Below are positions 25,747 through 33,985 of a DNA stretch of 64,000 nucleotides, one piece after another. How positions within the stretch are numbered: the stretch's first letter is position 1; every line of letters starts with the position of its first letter. The notes below the pieces were generated by a model. It made no database searches. It was not told where the DNA came from and worked only from the letters and a program-made list of their open reading frames with translations. The translations under genes and the position numbers were made by a program. This stretch comes from Streptomyces caniscabiei. Its GTDB lineage: Bacteria; Actinomycetota; Actinomycetes; Streptomycetales; Streptomycetaceae. Location: contig NZ_JABXWI010000009.1 in NCBI RefSeq assembly GCF_014930365.1, positions 394,052 through 458,051 on the forward strand. The letters run 5' to 3'.

Positions 25747-26810
25747 CGACCCCCCGGACAGAACACCTGGTCCTGCCCGGGGTCCTCACCGCAGAGGAGG
25801 CCGCCGCCACCGTGCGGGGCATCCTCGCGGTGCAGCGCGCGGACGGCGCCATCCCCTGGTTCCGCGGACACCACCTCGACCCGTGGGACCACACCGAGGC
25901 GGCCATGGCCCTGGACGCGGCCGGTGAGCACGAGGCCGCCGAACGCGCCTACGAGTGGCTGCGCCGGCACCAGAACGAGGACGGCTCCTGGTACGCCGCC
26001 TACGCCGACGGCGACGCCCACGACATCACCGACCGGGGCCGCGAGACCAACTTCGTCGCCTACATGGCCGTCGGCGTCTGGCACCACTACCTGGCCACCG
26101 GCGACGACACCTTCCTCGACCACATGTGGCCGGCCGTCTACGCGGCGATCGAGTGCGTCCTGCGGCTCCAGCAGCCCGGCGGGCAGATCGGCTGGAAGCG
26201 CGAGGACGACGGCACACCGGTGAACGACGCCCTGCTGACGGGCAGTTCGTCGATCCACCACGCGCTGCGCTGCGCGCTCGCCATCGCCGAGCAGCGGGAA
26301 GAGCCGCAGCCGGACTGGGAGTTGGCGGTCGGCGCGCTGCGGCACGCGATCCGCCGGCACCCCGAGCGGTTCCTCGACAAGGACCGCTACTCGATGGACT
26401 GGTACTACCCGGTGCTCGGCGGCGCGCTCACCGGCGCCGAGGCCAAGTCCCGCGTCGAGGAGGGCTGGGACCGTTTCGTCGTCCCCGGCCTCGGGGTCCG
26501 CTGTGTCGTCCCCAACCCCTGGGTGACCGGCGGCGAATCGGCCGAACTCGCCCTGGCGCTCTGGGCGATGGGCGAGTCCGACCGCGCGCTGGAGATACTC
26601 CAGTCCATCCAGCACCTCCGCGACCCCGGCTCCGGCCTGTACTGGACGGGTTACGTCTTCGAGGACCGGGCCGTCTGGCCCGAGGAACTGACGTCCTGGA
26701 CCGCGGGTTCGCTCCTGCTGGCCGTGGCCGCGCTGGGCGGCGACGAGGCCACGTGCGCGGTCTTCGGCGGGGAGCGCTTGCCGCGCGGGCTGGACGTCGA
26801 GTGCTGTTGA
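25743..26810 (+). CDS. Alpha/alpha-barrel prenyltransferase/squalene-cyclase-like protein
   Basis: A 355-residue soluble protein with barrel repeats (GILAVQRADGAIPWFRGHHLDPWDHTEAAMALDAAG, YEWLRRHQNEDGSWYAAYADG, VLRLQQPGGQIGW). It lacks a signal peptide and a clear DxDD cyclase motif, so it may be a sugar-acting barrel enzyme or binding protein rather than a terpene cyclase. Third gene of the cassette, coupled by GTGA. Similar glycosyltransferase/methyltransferase/barrel sets exist in actinobacteria, but I know of no established product. Confidence 0.7.
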   Translation: MTTPRTEHLVLPGVLTAEEAAATVRGILAVQRADGAIPWFRGHHLDPWDHTEAAMALDAAGEHEAAERAYEWLRRHQNEDGSWYAAYADGDAHDITDRGRETNFVAYMAVGVWHHYLATGDDTFLDHMWPAVYAAIECVLRLQQPGGQIGWKREDDGTPVNDALLTGSSSIHHALRCALAIAEQREEPQPDWELAVGALRHAIRRHPERFLDKDRYSMDWYYPVLGGALTGAEAKSRVEEGWDRFVVPGLGVRCVVPNPWVTGGESAELALALWAMGESDRALEILQSIQHLRDPGSGLYWTGYVFEDRAVWPEELTSWTAGSLLLAVAALGGDEATCAVFGGERLPRGLDVECC

Positions 26811-26862
26811 GCGCCGCTGAGCCGGGGGGTCCGGCGTCGGCCGCCAGGCCGGTGGGGCTTCT

Positions 26863-26913
26863 CGCGCAGTTCCCCGCGCCCCTGAAAAGCAGGGGCTGCG
26901 CCCCGTGCTTTTC
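26863..26913 (+). terminator. Terminator carrying a dispersed repeat
   Basis: The 21-base repeat shared with 13226 and 34811 (26863-26883) runs into a hairpin, GAAAAGCAGGGGC against GCCCCGTGCTTTTC (26884-26913). It lies about 50 bases after the barrel gene and probably ends that operon. Confidence 0.7.
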
Positions 26914-26937
26914 GGCCCGCACCGGACCCGAGCGCAC

Positions 26938-27225
26938 TCAATGCCGGTGCATCCGGTTGGCGATGGCGTGGCCCACGAACAGGTATACGACGGCCGCGAG
27001 GCCATAGCCGGCCACCACCCGGGCCCACTGCTCGTCGAACGTGAACAGGTCGTGCGACCAGCCGGCGAGCCAGCGGGCCGCGTCATGGACGAACTGCACG
27101 AAGTCGTTCGCGCCGTTCGCGCCCAGCAGGTACATCAGGATCCACAGGCCGAGGATGAACGCCATGACATCGGCGACGATCGCGATGACCCGGCCCGCCT
27201 GATTGGAACCGCTATATCGAGACAT
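26938..27225 (-). CDS. Small two-helix membrane protein, unknown function
   Basis: A 95-residue protein with hydrophobic helices at about 10-34 (VIAIVADVMAFILGLWILMYLLG) and 68-88 (VVAGYGLAAVVYLFVGHAI), separated by an Asp/Trp-containing loop (FVQFVHDAARWLAGWSHDLFTFDEQWARV). It ends in RMHRH. It looks like a conserved Streptomyces membrane protein. Convergent with the preceding operon; the terminator lies between them. Confidence 0.65.
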   Translation of the reverse strand: MSRYSGSNQAGRVIAIVADVMAFILGLWILMYLLGANGANDFVQFVHDAARWLAGWSHDLFTFDEQWARVVAGYGLAAVVYLFVGHAIANRMHRH

Positions 27226-27301
27226 GCCTGACGGGTTGCCCGTGAACCCCAGGCCAAACCTCGCCCGCCTCCACGAGCCCCCCTCGACGCCTCACCTACG
27301 C

Positions 27302-28312
27302 CTAGGAGTTGAGCTCCGCCAGCACCCGCAGCGTGTGCGGATCCGGGGCCAGCACCAGCAGGTCCGTCACCGGCCCCTTCCGCCATGCCTCCAGCCGCTC
27401 CGCGATCCGTTCGCGCGGCCCGACCAGCGAGATCTCGTCGGCGAAGGCGTCCGGCACCGTCAGCACGGCCTCCTCGCGCCGCCCGTCGAGGAAGAGCCGC
27501 TGGATGTGCCGGGCCTCCTCCTCGTACCCCATGCGGGCCATGAGATCGGCGTGGAAGTTGCGCCGGGCGTGCCCCATCCCGCCGATGTAGAAGCCGAGCA
27601 TGGCCTTCACGGGCAACAGCCCCTCGGCGACGTCGTCGCAGACCTTCGCCCGTGCCATGGGCGCGATGAGGAAGCCGTCGGGCATGTCGGTCAGCGAGGC
27701 CTCGTAGACATCGGTCCGCGAGGGCGACCAGTACAACGGCAGCCAGCCGTCCGCGATCCGGGCCGTCTGCGCGATGTTCTTCGGCCCCTCCGCGCCGAGC
27801 AGGACGGGGAGATCCGCCCGCAGCGGGTGGGTGATGGGCTTCAGCGCCTTCCCGATGCCGGTGGCGTCCGGGCCGTCGTAGGGGAGGGGGTGATAGTGCC
27901 CGTCGAGCTCAACGGGCCCTTCCCGCCTGAGGACTTGGCGTACGACGTCGACGTACTCCCTGGTCGCGGTCAGCGGCGACTTCGGGAACGGCCGCCCGTA
28001 CCAGCCCTCGACGACCTGCGGTCCGGAGAGCCCGAGCCCGAGCAGGGCGCGCCCGCCGGAGAGATGGTCCAGGGTCAGCGCGTGCATCGCGGTGGTGGTG
28101 GGCGACCGGGCCGCCATCTGCGCGACCGCCGTGCCCAGCTTGATCCTGGAGGTGTGCGCCGCGATCCAGGTGAGCGGTGTGAACGCGTCCGAGCCCCAGG
28201 ACTCGGCGGTCCACACCGAGTCGTAGCCGAGCCGCTCCGCCTCCTGGACGAGCGGGACATGGTCCGCCGACGGGCCGCGCCCCCAGTAACCGAGTGCCAG
28301 ACCGAGCCGCAT
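27302..28312 (-). CDS. LLM-class F420-dependent oxidoreductase
   Basis: A 336-residue luciferase-like flavin/F420 oxidoreductase. It shows the N-terminal MRLGLALGYWG, GYDSVWTAESWGSDAFTPL, RIKLGTAV, RSPTTTAMHALTLDHLSGGRALLGLG and a C-terminal VGPRERIAERLEAW, typical of the F420 family. Enzymes of this family occur in the mycobacterial KstR regulon. The ATG has AGGAGG upstream, and a CTGACG-N3-CGTCAG palindrome overlaps it. Substrate unknown. It ends only 76 bases from the small membrane protein gene. Confidence 0.8.
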   Translation of the reverse strand: MRLGLALGYWGRGPSADHVPLVQEAERLGYDSVWTAESWGSDAFTPLTWIAAHTSRIKLGTAVAQMAARSPTTTAMHALTLDHLSGGRALLGLGLSGPQVVEGWYGRPFPKSPLTATREYVDVVRQVLRREGPVELDGHYHPLPYDGPDATGIGKALKPITHPLRADLPVLLGAEGPKNIAQTARIADGWLPLYWSPSRTDVYEASLTDMPDGFLIAPMARAKVCDDVAEGLLPVKAMLGFYIGGMGHARRNFHADLMARMGYEEEARHIQRLFLDGRREEAVLTVPDAFADEISLVGPRERIAERLEAWRKGPVTDLLVLAPDPHTLRVLAELNS

Positions 28313-28323
28313 GTGCCTGCCTC

Positions 28324-28338
28324 CTGACGATCCGTCAG
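28324..28338. promoter_or_regulatory. CTGACG-N3-CGTCAG perfect palindrome
   Basis: CTGACGATCCGTCAG has perfect 6-base arms and overlaps the AGGAGG of the F420-type oxidoreductase, 12 bases from the start codon. It is the best match of the four-member palindrome family in this window. Confidence 0.6.
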
Positions 28339-28365
28339 TTACATGTGCGGGGAGGCGACTGTACG

Positions 28366-28403
28366 ACAGCGGCCCCCCGCCCGGAAGAGCGAGGGGCCGC
28401 TGT
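28366..28403 (-). terminator. Terminator of the four-helix membrane protein gene
   Basis: ACAGCGGCCCC (28366-28376) pairs perfectly with GGGGCCGCTGT (28393-28403), just past the stop at 28435 read leftward. Confidence 0.7.
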
Positions 28404-28434
28404 ACGGCTGTACGACTGTCTGGCGAGGTGTGGC

Positions 28435-29274
28435 TCAGCCGCGCTGGATGCCGCTGGTGTCCTGGAGGACACCGCGACGGCCGTCCTGCGTCTGGGCGAC
28501 CAGGTTGGGACCGCGCTGCTCGACCGCCAGGTACCAGGTGCCCGGCGCCAGTTCGGCGATCGCCGACTGCGAACCGTCCTCCGCGAACAGCGGACGGGCC
28601 ACGGGCACCGCGAACCAGAACGGCGAGAAGTCTCCGGCCGGCGGCTGCGGCGCCGCCGCCTGCTGCTGCGGAGCACCACCGAACGGCGCCCCCGGACCCG
28701 GCTGCCCGGGCTGACCCGGCTGCGGCTGACCCGCACCGAACGGACCCGGCGCACCGGCGCCCGGGTAGCCGTAACCACCGGGCGGCTGGGCCCCGTACGG
28801 CTGCGGCGCGGCAGGCCGCGGAGCACCGACGAGAGCGGCCTTGAGGGCGGGGACGAGGGGGGTGGCGATGGCGGCGGCGGCCAGCAGCAGCGCGGCGATG
28901 AGGCCGAGGATGAGACCGGCGCCGGAGTCGGGCTCCGAGCCGCCGAAGGTGCCGAACAGCTCCTCCATCGCTCCGAACGGGTCGATGATCGACCAGAACG
29001 AGGTCCACGCGGCGAAGATGGTCAGCGCCACCCCGAGCTGGCCGACGTCCAGGCCGATCACCTTGGGCGGCTGCGGCAGCGCACGGGCGATGACGATCAG
29101 CACCGCACCGATGATGCCGGCGACGTACACGCTCATCACCAAGCCGAGGTTGTCCCAGGCATTGGGGATGTCGTCGCCGGAGCCGTCGAACGTGTCGAGG
29201 AACGACGCGATGAACAGCAATACCGCTGCTCCGATCACGACGCCGTCGCCTCTGGTGAGGGAGCGGATATTCAC
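28435..29274 (-). CDS. Four-helix membrane protein with proline-rich linker (DUF5336-like)
   Basis: A 279-residue protein. Four hydrophobic helices occupy roughly 12-145 (GVVIGAAVLLFIASFLD, GLVMSVYVAGIIGAVLIVIARAL, LGVALTIFAAWTSFWSI, GLILGLIAALLLAAAAIATPLV). A Pro/Gly/Gln-rich linker (about 160-225) leads to a small C-terminal domain (FWFAVPVARPLFAEDGSQSAIAELAPGTWYLAVEQRGPNLVAQ). The C-terminal part looks like a small beta-rich domain placed in the cytoplasm. Function unknown. It is a single gene with its own terminator. Confidence 0.65.
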   Translation of the reverse strand: MNIRSLTRGDGVVIGAAVLLFIASFLDTFDGSGDDIPNAWDNLGLVMSVYVAGIIGAVLIVIARALPQPPKVIGLDVGQLGVALTIFAAWTSFWSIIDPFGAMEELFGTFGGSEPDSGAGLILGLIAALLLAAAAIATPLVPALKAALVGAPRPAAPQPYGAQPPGGYGYPGAGAPGPFGAGQPQPGQPGQPGPGAPFGGAPQQQAAAPQPPAGDFSPFWFAVPVARPLFAEDGSQSAIAELAPGTWYLAVEQRGPNLVAQTQDGRRGVLQDTSGIQRG

Positions 29275-29710
29275 TTCAGGTCCTTCGTCAGTCGTCTCGT
29301 CATCGGTGGAGGCGTCGCCGTCACCATGTCGCCGTCAGGCCGTGGTGGGAAGCGCGGGGGTGGCCCCTCATCGTAGGGACGACCTTATCGTCCGACCGAC
29401 GTGGGTGTCCGCCGGGATCACCGCGGTGATCACGACCCGCCCCCTACCCGCGCAGAAAACTCACGAATCCCTCAGAGGTTCCCCTGCCCGCTTCCTGGCC
29501 GCCGGGCACCGCTGGTCAGCGGAGCCTCGTCATGGATATCGCGTATCCCCGCGCACCCGACGAACTCGGAGGGAACCGTTGACAGATTGAGACCGCGCGC
29601 ACGTCATTCCGTGGCACTGCGGCTTTGTGTCCGGAGTTCGAAGTCCCGAGCGGGAAGTCCCGAGTCCGCAGTCCCGAAGTCCCGTGTGTTTCCCCGAAAG
29701 GGAAAGTTGT
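29275..29710. other. Intergenic region with short direct repeats
   Basis: No credible gene in 436 bases. AAGTCCCG occurs at 29641, 29655 and 29677, and TTTCCC/GGGAAA (29689-29705) makes a weak hairpin just past the amidase stop that may be its terminator. A TTGACA at 29580-29585 has no matching -10. Confidence 0.5.
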
Positions 29711-30709
29711 TCAATTTTTCAGGAAGCTCGTGATGCCGTCGGAGATTCCCCGGGCCGCCTTCTGGCGCCAGGTGCCGCTGGTGAGCAGGGACGCGTCCTT
29801 GCTGTCGCGCATGTTGCCGCACTCGATGAACACCTTCGGGACGGTGGAGAGGTTGAGGCCGCCGAGGTCGGTGCGGGTGACGAGGCCGGTGCCGTCGCCG
29901 ACGTAGTTGGAGGGGGCGCTGCCGGTGGCGCGGACGAAGTAGCCGGCGATGCGCTCGCCGAGATCGCGGGACGGGGCGACGATGGGCCGGGTGTCCGCGG
30001 CGCCCTCGTGCACCGAGCCCGGCAGGATGACGTGGAAGCCGCGGTTGCCGGACCCCGAACCGTCCGCGTGGATCGACACCACCGCGTCCGCCTCCGCCTC
30101 GTTGCCGATCCGCGCCCGCTCGTCGATGCAGGGTCCCCAGGCGCGGTCGTCGTCCTGGGTGAACTTCACGGTGGCGCCCTCCTGTTGGAGCAGCGTGCGC
30201 AGCCGGCGGGAGACGTCCAGCGTGAACTCGGCTTCGAGATAACCGTCGTTGGTGGTCGTCCCCGTCGTGTCGCACTCCTTCGCGTGCGTCCCGATGTCCA
30301 CCTTGCGGTTGATCTCGGCGGTGTGCTGGAAGTTGCCGGGGTTGTGGCCCGGGTCGATGACGACGACCTTGCCCTTCAGCGGCCCGGTGGCGGCCGGCGC
30401 GGAGGCGGCACCCGAGGGGCTCGCCTTCTCCCCGTCGCGGCCCTCCTTGTCGCCGCCACCGCCGCCGGCCTCGCCCTTGCCGGCGTCCGTGGTCGTGTCC
30501 CCGCTCGCCGGGGGTGTGGTCGCCGACCGCGTCTGCGGCACCTTCGCGCTGTCCGACCCGCCGCCGCCCCCGGAATCCCCGGCGACCTGCCAGACCCCCC
30601 ACCCGGCCACCGCCCCCACCACGACCGCGGCCACCGCCACGGTCAGCGGACGGCGCAGGGCGGAACGGCGGGGCTGGGGCGGATCGAAGTCCGGGCCTAC
30701 GTACGACAC
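29711..30709 (-). CDS. Membrane-anchored N-acetylmuramoyl-L-alanine amidase (Amidase_3)
   Basis: A 332-residue wall hydrolase. A cytoplasmic start (VSYVGPDFDPPQPRRSALRRP), one membrane helix (LTVAVAAVVVGAVAGWGVWQV) and a Gly/Ser-rich spacer (about 45-105) place the enzyme outside. The catalytic domain begins KGKVVVIDPGHNPGN (zinc His), with EAEFTLDVSRRLRTLL, VVSIHADGS (second His) and VFIECGNMRD (Glu). It cleaves the amide between muramic acid and the stem peptide. GTG at 30709 has AAGGTGG upstream; an extension to 30832 would run through a tandem-repeat array. Confidence 0.85.
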   Translation of the reverse strand: MSYVGPDFDPPQPRRSALRRPLTVAVAAVVVGAVAGWGVWQVAGDSGGGGGSDSAKVPQTRSATTPPASGDTTTDAGKGEAGGGGGDKEGRDGEKASPSGAASAPAATGPLKGKVVVIDPGHNPGNFQHTAEINRKVDIGTHAKECDTTGTTTNDGYLEAEFTLDVSRRLRTLLQQEGATVKFTQDDDRAWGPCIDERARIGNEAEADAVVSIHADGSGSGNRGFHVILPGSVHEGAADTRPIVAPSRDLGERIAGYFVRATGSAPSNYVGDGTGLVTRTDLGGLNLSTVPKVFIECGNMRDSKDASLLTSGTWRQKAARGISDGITSFLKN

Positions 30710-30721
30710 GCCTGCCACCTT

Positions 30722-30870
30722 ACGGGTCGGGCGGCCCACCGGCGGGACGCCCCTGCCACGGGCTGGACGGTGCACTGGCGGGACGCTCCCGCCACGGGCC
30801 GGGGCGGTGCACCGGCGGGACGTCCCCGCCACGGGTCGGATGAGCGGCGCACCGGCCGGACGCCCATGCC
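30722..30870. repeat. Four tandem units of about 36 bases between divergent genes
   Basis: Units start with ACGGG at 30722, 30758, 30794 and 30831 (36, 36, 37 and 40 bases). All share a CACCGGCGGGACG-like core. They fill the space between the amidase start (30709) and the membrane-protein start (30936), where both promoters should lie. Confidence 0.75.
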
Positions 30871-30935
30871 GAGCGGCACGCCCGCGCTGCGGCGCCGACT
30901 GGACCCGTCGCCCGTCGGCAGGTCAGAGTACGAGG

Positions 30936-31655
30936 ATGATCGAGGTGGTGATCGCGGTCCTCGGGGCCGTGGTGGGGGCTGCGGCGCTCGTCGTGAGTAT
31001 CGCCGGACACCGTCACAACGTCCGTCAGGCCGGCCGGCTGGCCGAGCGGGAGCGTCGTGTCGAGGACCGCGAACGCGAGGCGGACCAGCGGGAGAAGCTG
31101 ATCCAGTCGTCGATGCTGCACGTCACCATGGACAGCAGGCCCTCGGTGCTCGCGGACGGGTACGCGCGATGGCGCCTCGAAGCGGTCAACACCAGCAACC
31201 AGCCGCTCGTCCAGGTCGCCGTCCACTACGACGACGTACGCCTCGACGGCCGCGAGATCCTGGCGGCCGGCGGCCGGCTCTCCGTCGACCTGCCGATGAC
31301 CTCCGCCACCGGCTCGCCGCCCTCACCCCTGCTCTGCTCCGTCGAGTTCACCGACTCCTCCGGCAGCCGCTGGCGCCGCCTGGCCACCGGCCGGCTCCAG
31401 CCGTGGGCGTCCGGTACCGGCGACGAGACGGACTGGCAGCCGCCCGTCGCGCCGATCGTCGGGCCCCTGCCGGTCCCCCTGCTCAGCGGCCGACCCGCGG
31501 GCCTTCCCCCCGAGGGCGCCCACTCGCCGCGCCAGGCCACCCCGCCGCCCGCGCCGCCCCGTCCCCTCTCGACTCCGGCGTACCGAGCGGCGGTCGTCGC
31601 GGTGATCGTGATCGTGGTGGCGGCCGCCTACCTGCTCGTCCGGTACATGGGTTAG
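30936..31655 (+). CDS. Membrane protein with two terminal helices, unknown function
   Basis: A 239-residue protein. An N-terminal helix (VVIAVLGAVVGAAALVVSIAG) is followed by a charged coiled-coil segment (RLAERERRVEDREREADQREKL). A strand-rich middle domain follows (MLHVTMDSRPSVLADGYARWRLEAVNTSNQPLVQVAVHYDDV), then a Pro-rich linker and a C-terminal helix (AAVVAVIVIVVAAAYLLVRYMG). No enzyme motif is seen. The domain between helices may face either side. ATG at 30936 follows ACGAGG closely. Confidence 0.6.
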   Translation: MIEVVIAVLGAVVGAAALVVSIAGHRHNVRQAGRLAERERRVEDREREADQREKLIQSSMLHVTMDSRPSVLADGYARWRLEAVNTSNQPLVQVAVHYDDVRLDGREILAAGGRLSVDLPMTSATGSPPSPLLCSVEFTDSSGSRWRRLATGRLQPWASGTGDETDWQPPVAPIVGPLPVPLLSGRPAGLPPEGAHSPRQATPPPAPPRPLSTPAYRAAVVAVIVIVVAAAYLLVRYMG

Positions 31656-31806
31656 CCGACGGGGAGCCGTTTCCGTTCCCGCTGCGCGGCGCCGGGGACC
31701 GGTAGGCGTGCGCGCCGTCGCGGGATAAAGTCGTGCGATTACGTCCGGTTGTGTGGGGGCGGGGCCTCGCGGGCGGTCGGGGCCCCGGTGGGAGGGCCTG
31801 TAGCGC

Positions 31807-33966
31807 ATGAGTCGTCGCTCCAGCGGGTTGGCCGGGATCTGGGCCGAGGCACAACGCCAGCAGCAGCGTCAGTCGGAGGAGCGGGCCAGGCAACAGCGCG
31901 AGTACGAGCGACAACAGCGCGCGTACCAGCGGGAGGTGGCCCGCAGCCAACGCGAGCAGCAGGCGGCGTACCGGCAGCAGCGCGAGGCCGAGGCACGACG
32001 GCGTACGGAGGAACTGGACGCCCGGGTACGGGCGTTGGAGTGCCTGTTGGCCGAGGGCTGCCGCGCCCCGGCGTTCCGGGCCGCCTCCCTCACCCGTTCC
32101 GAGCGCCTGGAGCCGTTCTCGCCGGGGCCGCTCGGCCGACCTGTACCCATGCCGGACCCCAACCACTATCAGGCGCAGGGCGGTTGGGGCGCCCAGCGGC
32201 GCGCCCAGGCCGAGGCGCGCGCCCGGTTCGAGCACGACTGGCACGCCGCGCAGGCCGCCGAGGCCCAGCGGCAGGAGCAACTGGCCCGGTACCAGCGGCA
32301 GTACGAGCAGTGGGCGGAGGAACAGCGGTCGGAGATCCGGCGGCACAACGCCGGACTCGCCCAGATGGCGACCGCACTGCGCGACGGTGACCCCGAAGCC
32401 GCCGTCGACTACTTCTCCGCCGCCCTCTACGCCTCGTCCGCCTGGCCCGAGGGCTTTCCCCGCGGTGTCCGCGCCGCCTACGACCCGGCGGCACGGCAAC
32501 TGGTCCTGGACTGGGAGCTGCCCAGGTACGACGTCGTCCCCGAGGCGAAGAACGTCGTCTACATGCCGAGCGTCGACCAGGACAAGGAGCGCCCGCGCCC
32601 GGTCACCCAGCGGCGGGCCCTCTACCGCGACGTCCTCGCCCAGTGCACCCTCCTGGTGCTCCACGAGCTGTTCGCCGCCGACGAGTTCGGCGCGCTGGAG
32701 TCGGTCGTCCTGAACGGTTTCGTGGACGACCACGATCCGGTGACCGGACGCCGCGCCGAGCTGTTCCTGGCGACCGTCACGGTGCCCCGCCCCGTCTTCG
32801 CCGCACTGCACCTGGCGCAGGTGAGCGCCGTCGACTGCCTGACGGACGGCCTGCGGGGCCAGTTGTCGGCCCGACCGGACCAGCGCACCCCCGTCCGCCC
32901 CGGACGCCGGCCCGACGACGTGGGCGACGGTGTCGTCACCCACGGCGGCGAGGAGGAGCCCGACCTCCTGGAGATGGACCCCCTCGCCTTCGAGTCGCTC
33001 GTCGCGGAGCTGTTCCGGGCCATGGGCATGCAGGCCGTCACCACCCAGCGCTCGGGCGACGGCGGGGTGGACGTCGACGCCCTGGACCCGACACCGATCC
33101 GCGGCGGCAAGATAGTGGTCCAGGTCAAGCGCTACCGGAACACCGTCCCGCCGAGCGCCGTCCGTGACCTCTACGGCACGGTCCAGGACGCCGGCGCCAA
33201 CAAGGGCGTCCTGGTGACGACGTCCAAGTTCGGCCCCGGCTCGCACACCTTCGCCAACGGCAAACCGCTGGAGCTGATCTCGGGCCGCGAACTCGTCGAC
33301 CTGCTCCATCGGCACGGGCTGCGGGGGCGCCTGGGCACCGGCGAGCGCCCCGCGCCGGTGTCGCCGACCGATCCGACGGTGGTGCTGCCCACGCTGCCCG
33401 CCCAGCGGACCTTGGTGGACATGACGGCGGTGACGGCCCCGGACCCGGCCCCGGACCCGGCGCCTTCGTCCGCGGGCCACGAGGACTACAGCGTGCTCGG
33501 CATGTACTGGACGGGCGGCGTCGCGCTGGACGTCTGCGCCCTCGTCTGCCACGGCAACCGGGTCCTCAGCGACGACCACTTCGTGTTCTACAACAACCTC
33601 CGCACCCCCGACGGCACGGTCCGCGCCGTCCCGCCGACGGCGCCCGACAAGGCCGCGATCCGGGTCTCCTTCGACGCGCTGCCGGCGGAGGCCGACCGTC
33701 TCGTGCTGGTGGCCGCGATCGACCCGGCCGCGAACCCCGACGCCGACCTCTCCGGCTTCACCGACGCCGGGATCCGCCTGCTGGACCCCTCCCGCGCCGA
33801 ACAGGGCCGCCTGGACGTCTCCGACGGCCGCCCCGCCGAAACGGCCCTCACCCTCGGCTCCTTCCGCCGCCGCCCCAACGGCGACTGGGACTTCGTGGTC
33901 GGAGGGAAGGGGTACGCGGGGGGCCTGGAGGAACTGGTCCAGGACTACGGCATAGAGGTGGCGTAG
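31807..33966 (+). CDS. Coiled-coil / Mrr-type nuclease / TerD fusion protein
   Basis: A 719-residue cytoplasmic fusion. Residues about 10-80 and 130-190 are Gln/Arg/Glu-rich coiled coils. From about 391 to 475 lies an Mrr-type restriction endonuclease core: DPLAFESLVAELFRAMG, RSGDGGVDVDA with the catalytic Asp, and IVVQVKRY (the QxK form). Residues about 559-719 form a TerD domain: VLGMYWTGGVALDVCALV, FVFYNNLRTPDG, VVGGKGYAGGLEELVQDYGIEVA. TerD domains bind calcium and belong to tellurite and stress systems; Mrr domains cut modified DNA. The fusion suggests a self-contained DNA-damage or phage response effector. It is a single gene with no methylase nearby. Confidence 0.85.
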   Translation: MSRRSSGLAGIWAEAQRQQQRQSEERARQQREYERQQRAYQREVARSQREQQAAYRQQREAEARRRTEELDARVRALECLLAEGCRAPAFRAASLTRSERLEPFSPGPLGRPVPMPDPNHYQAQGGWGAQRRAQAEARARFEHDWHAAQAAEAQRQEQLARYQRQYEQWAEEQRSEIRRHNAGLAQMATALRDGDPEAAVDYFSAALYASSAWPEGFPRGVRAAYDPAARQLVLDWELPRYDVVPEAKNVVYMPSVDQDKERPRPVTQRRALYRDVLAQCTLLVLHELFAADEFGALESVVLNGFVDDHDPVTGRRAELFLATVTVPRPVFAALHLAQVSAVDCLTDGLRGQLSARPDQRTPVRPGRRPDDVGDGVVTHGGEEEPDLLEMDPLAFESLVAELFRAMGMQAVTTQRSGDGGVDVDALDPTPIRGGKIVVQVKRYRNTVPPSAVRDLYGTVQDAGANKGVLVTTSKFGPGSHTFANGKPLELISGRELVDLLHRHGLRGRLGTGERPAPVSPTDPTVVLPTLPAQRTLVDMTAVTAPDPAPDPAPSSAGHEDYSVLGMYWTGGVALDVCALVCHGNRVLSDDHFVFYNNLRTPDGTVRAVPPTAPDKAAIRVSFDALPAEADRLVLVAAIDPAANPDADLSGFTDAGIRLLDPSRAEQGRLDVSDGRPAETALTLGSFRRRPNGDWDFVVGGKGYAGGLEELVQDYGIEVA

Positions 33967-33985
33967 CCGGGCCCCGCCCTGTGCT

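Noticed and set aside
23549..26810. Terpenoid biosynthetic cluster
   Set aside because: Glycosyltransferase, methyltransferase and squalene-cyclase-like repeats suggested it, but there is no prenyl synthase and the barrel protein lacks a clear DxDD motif.
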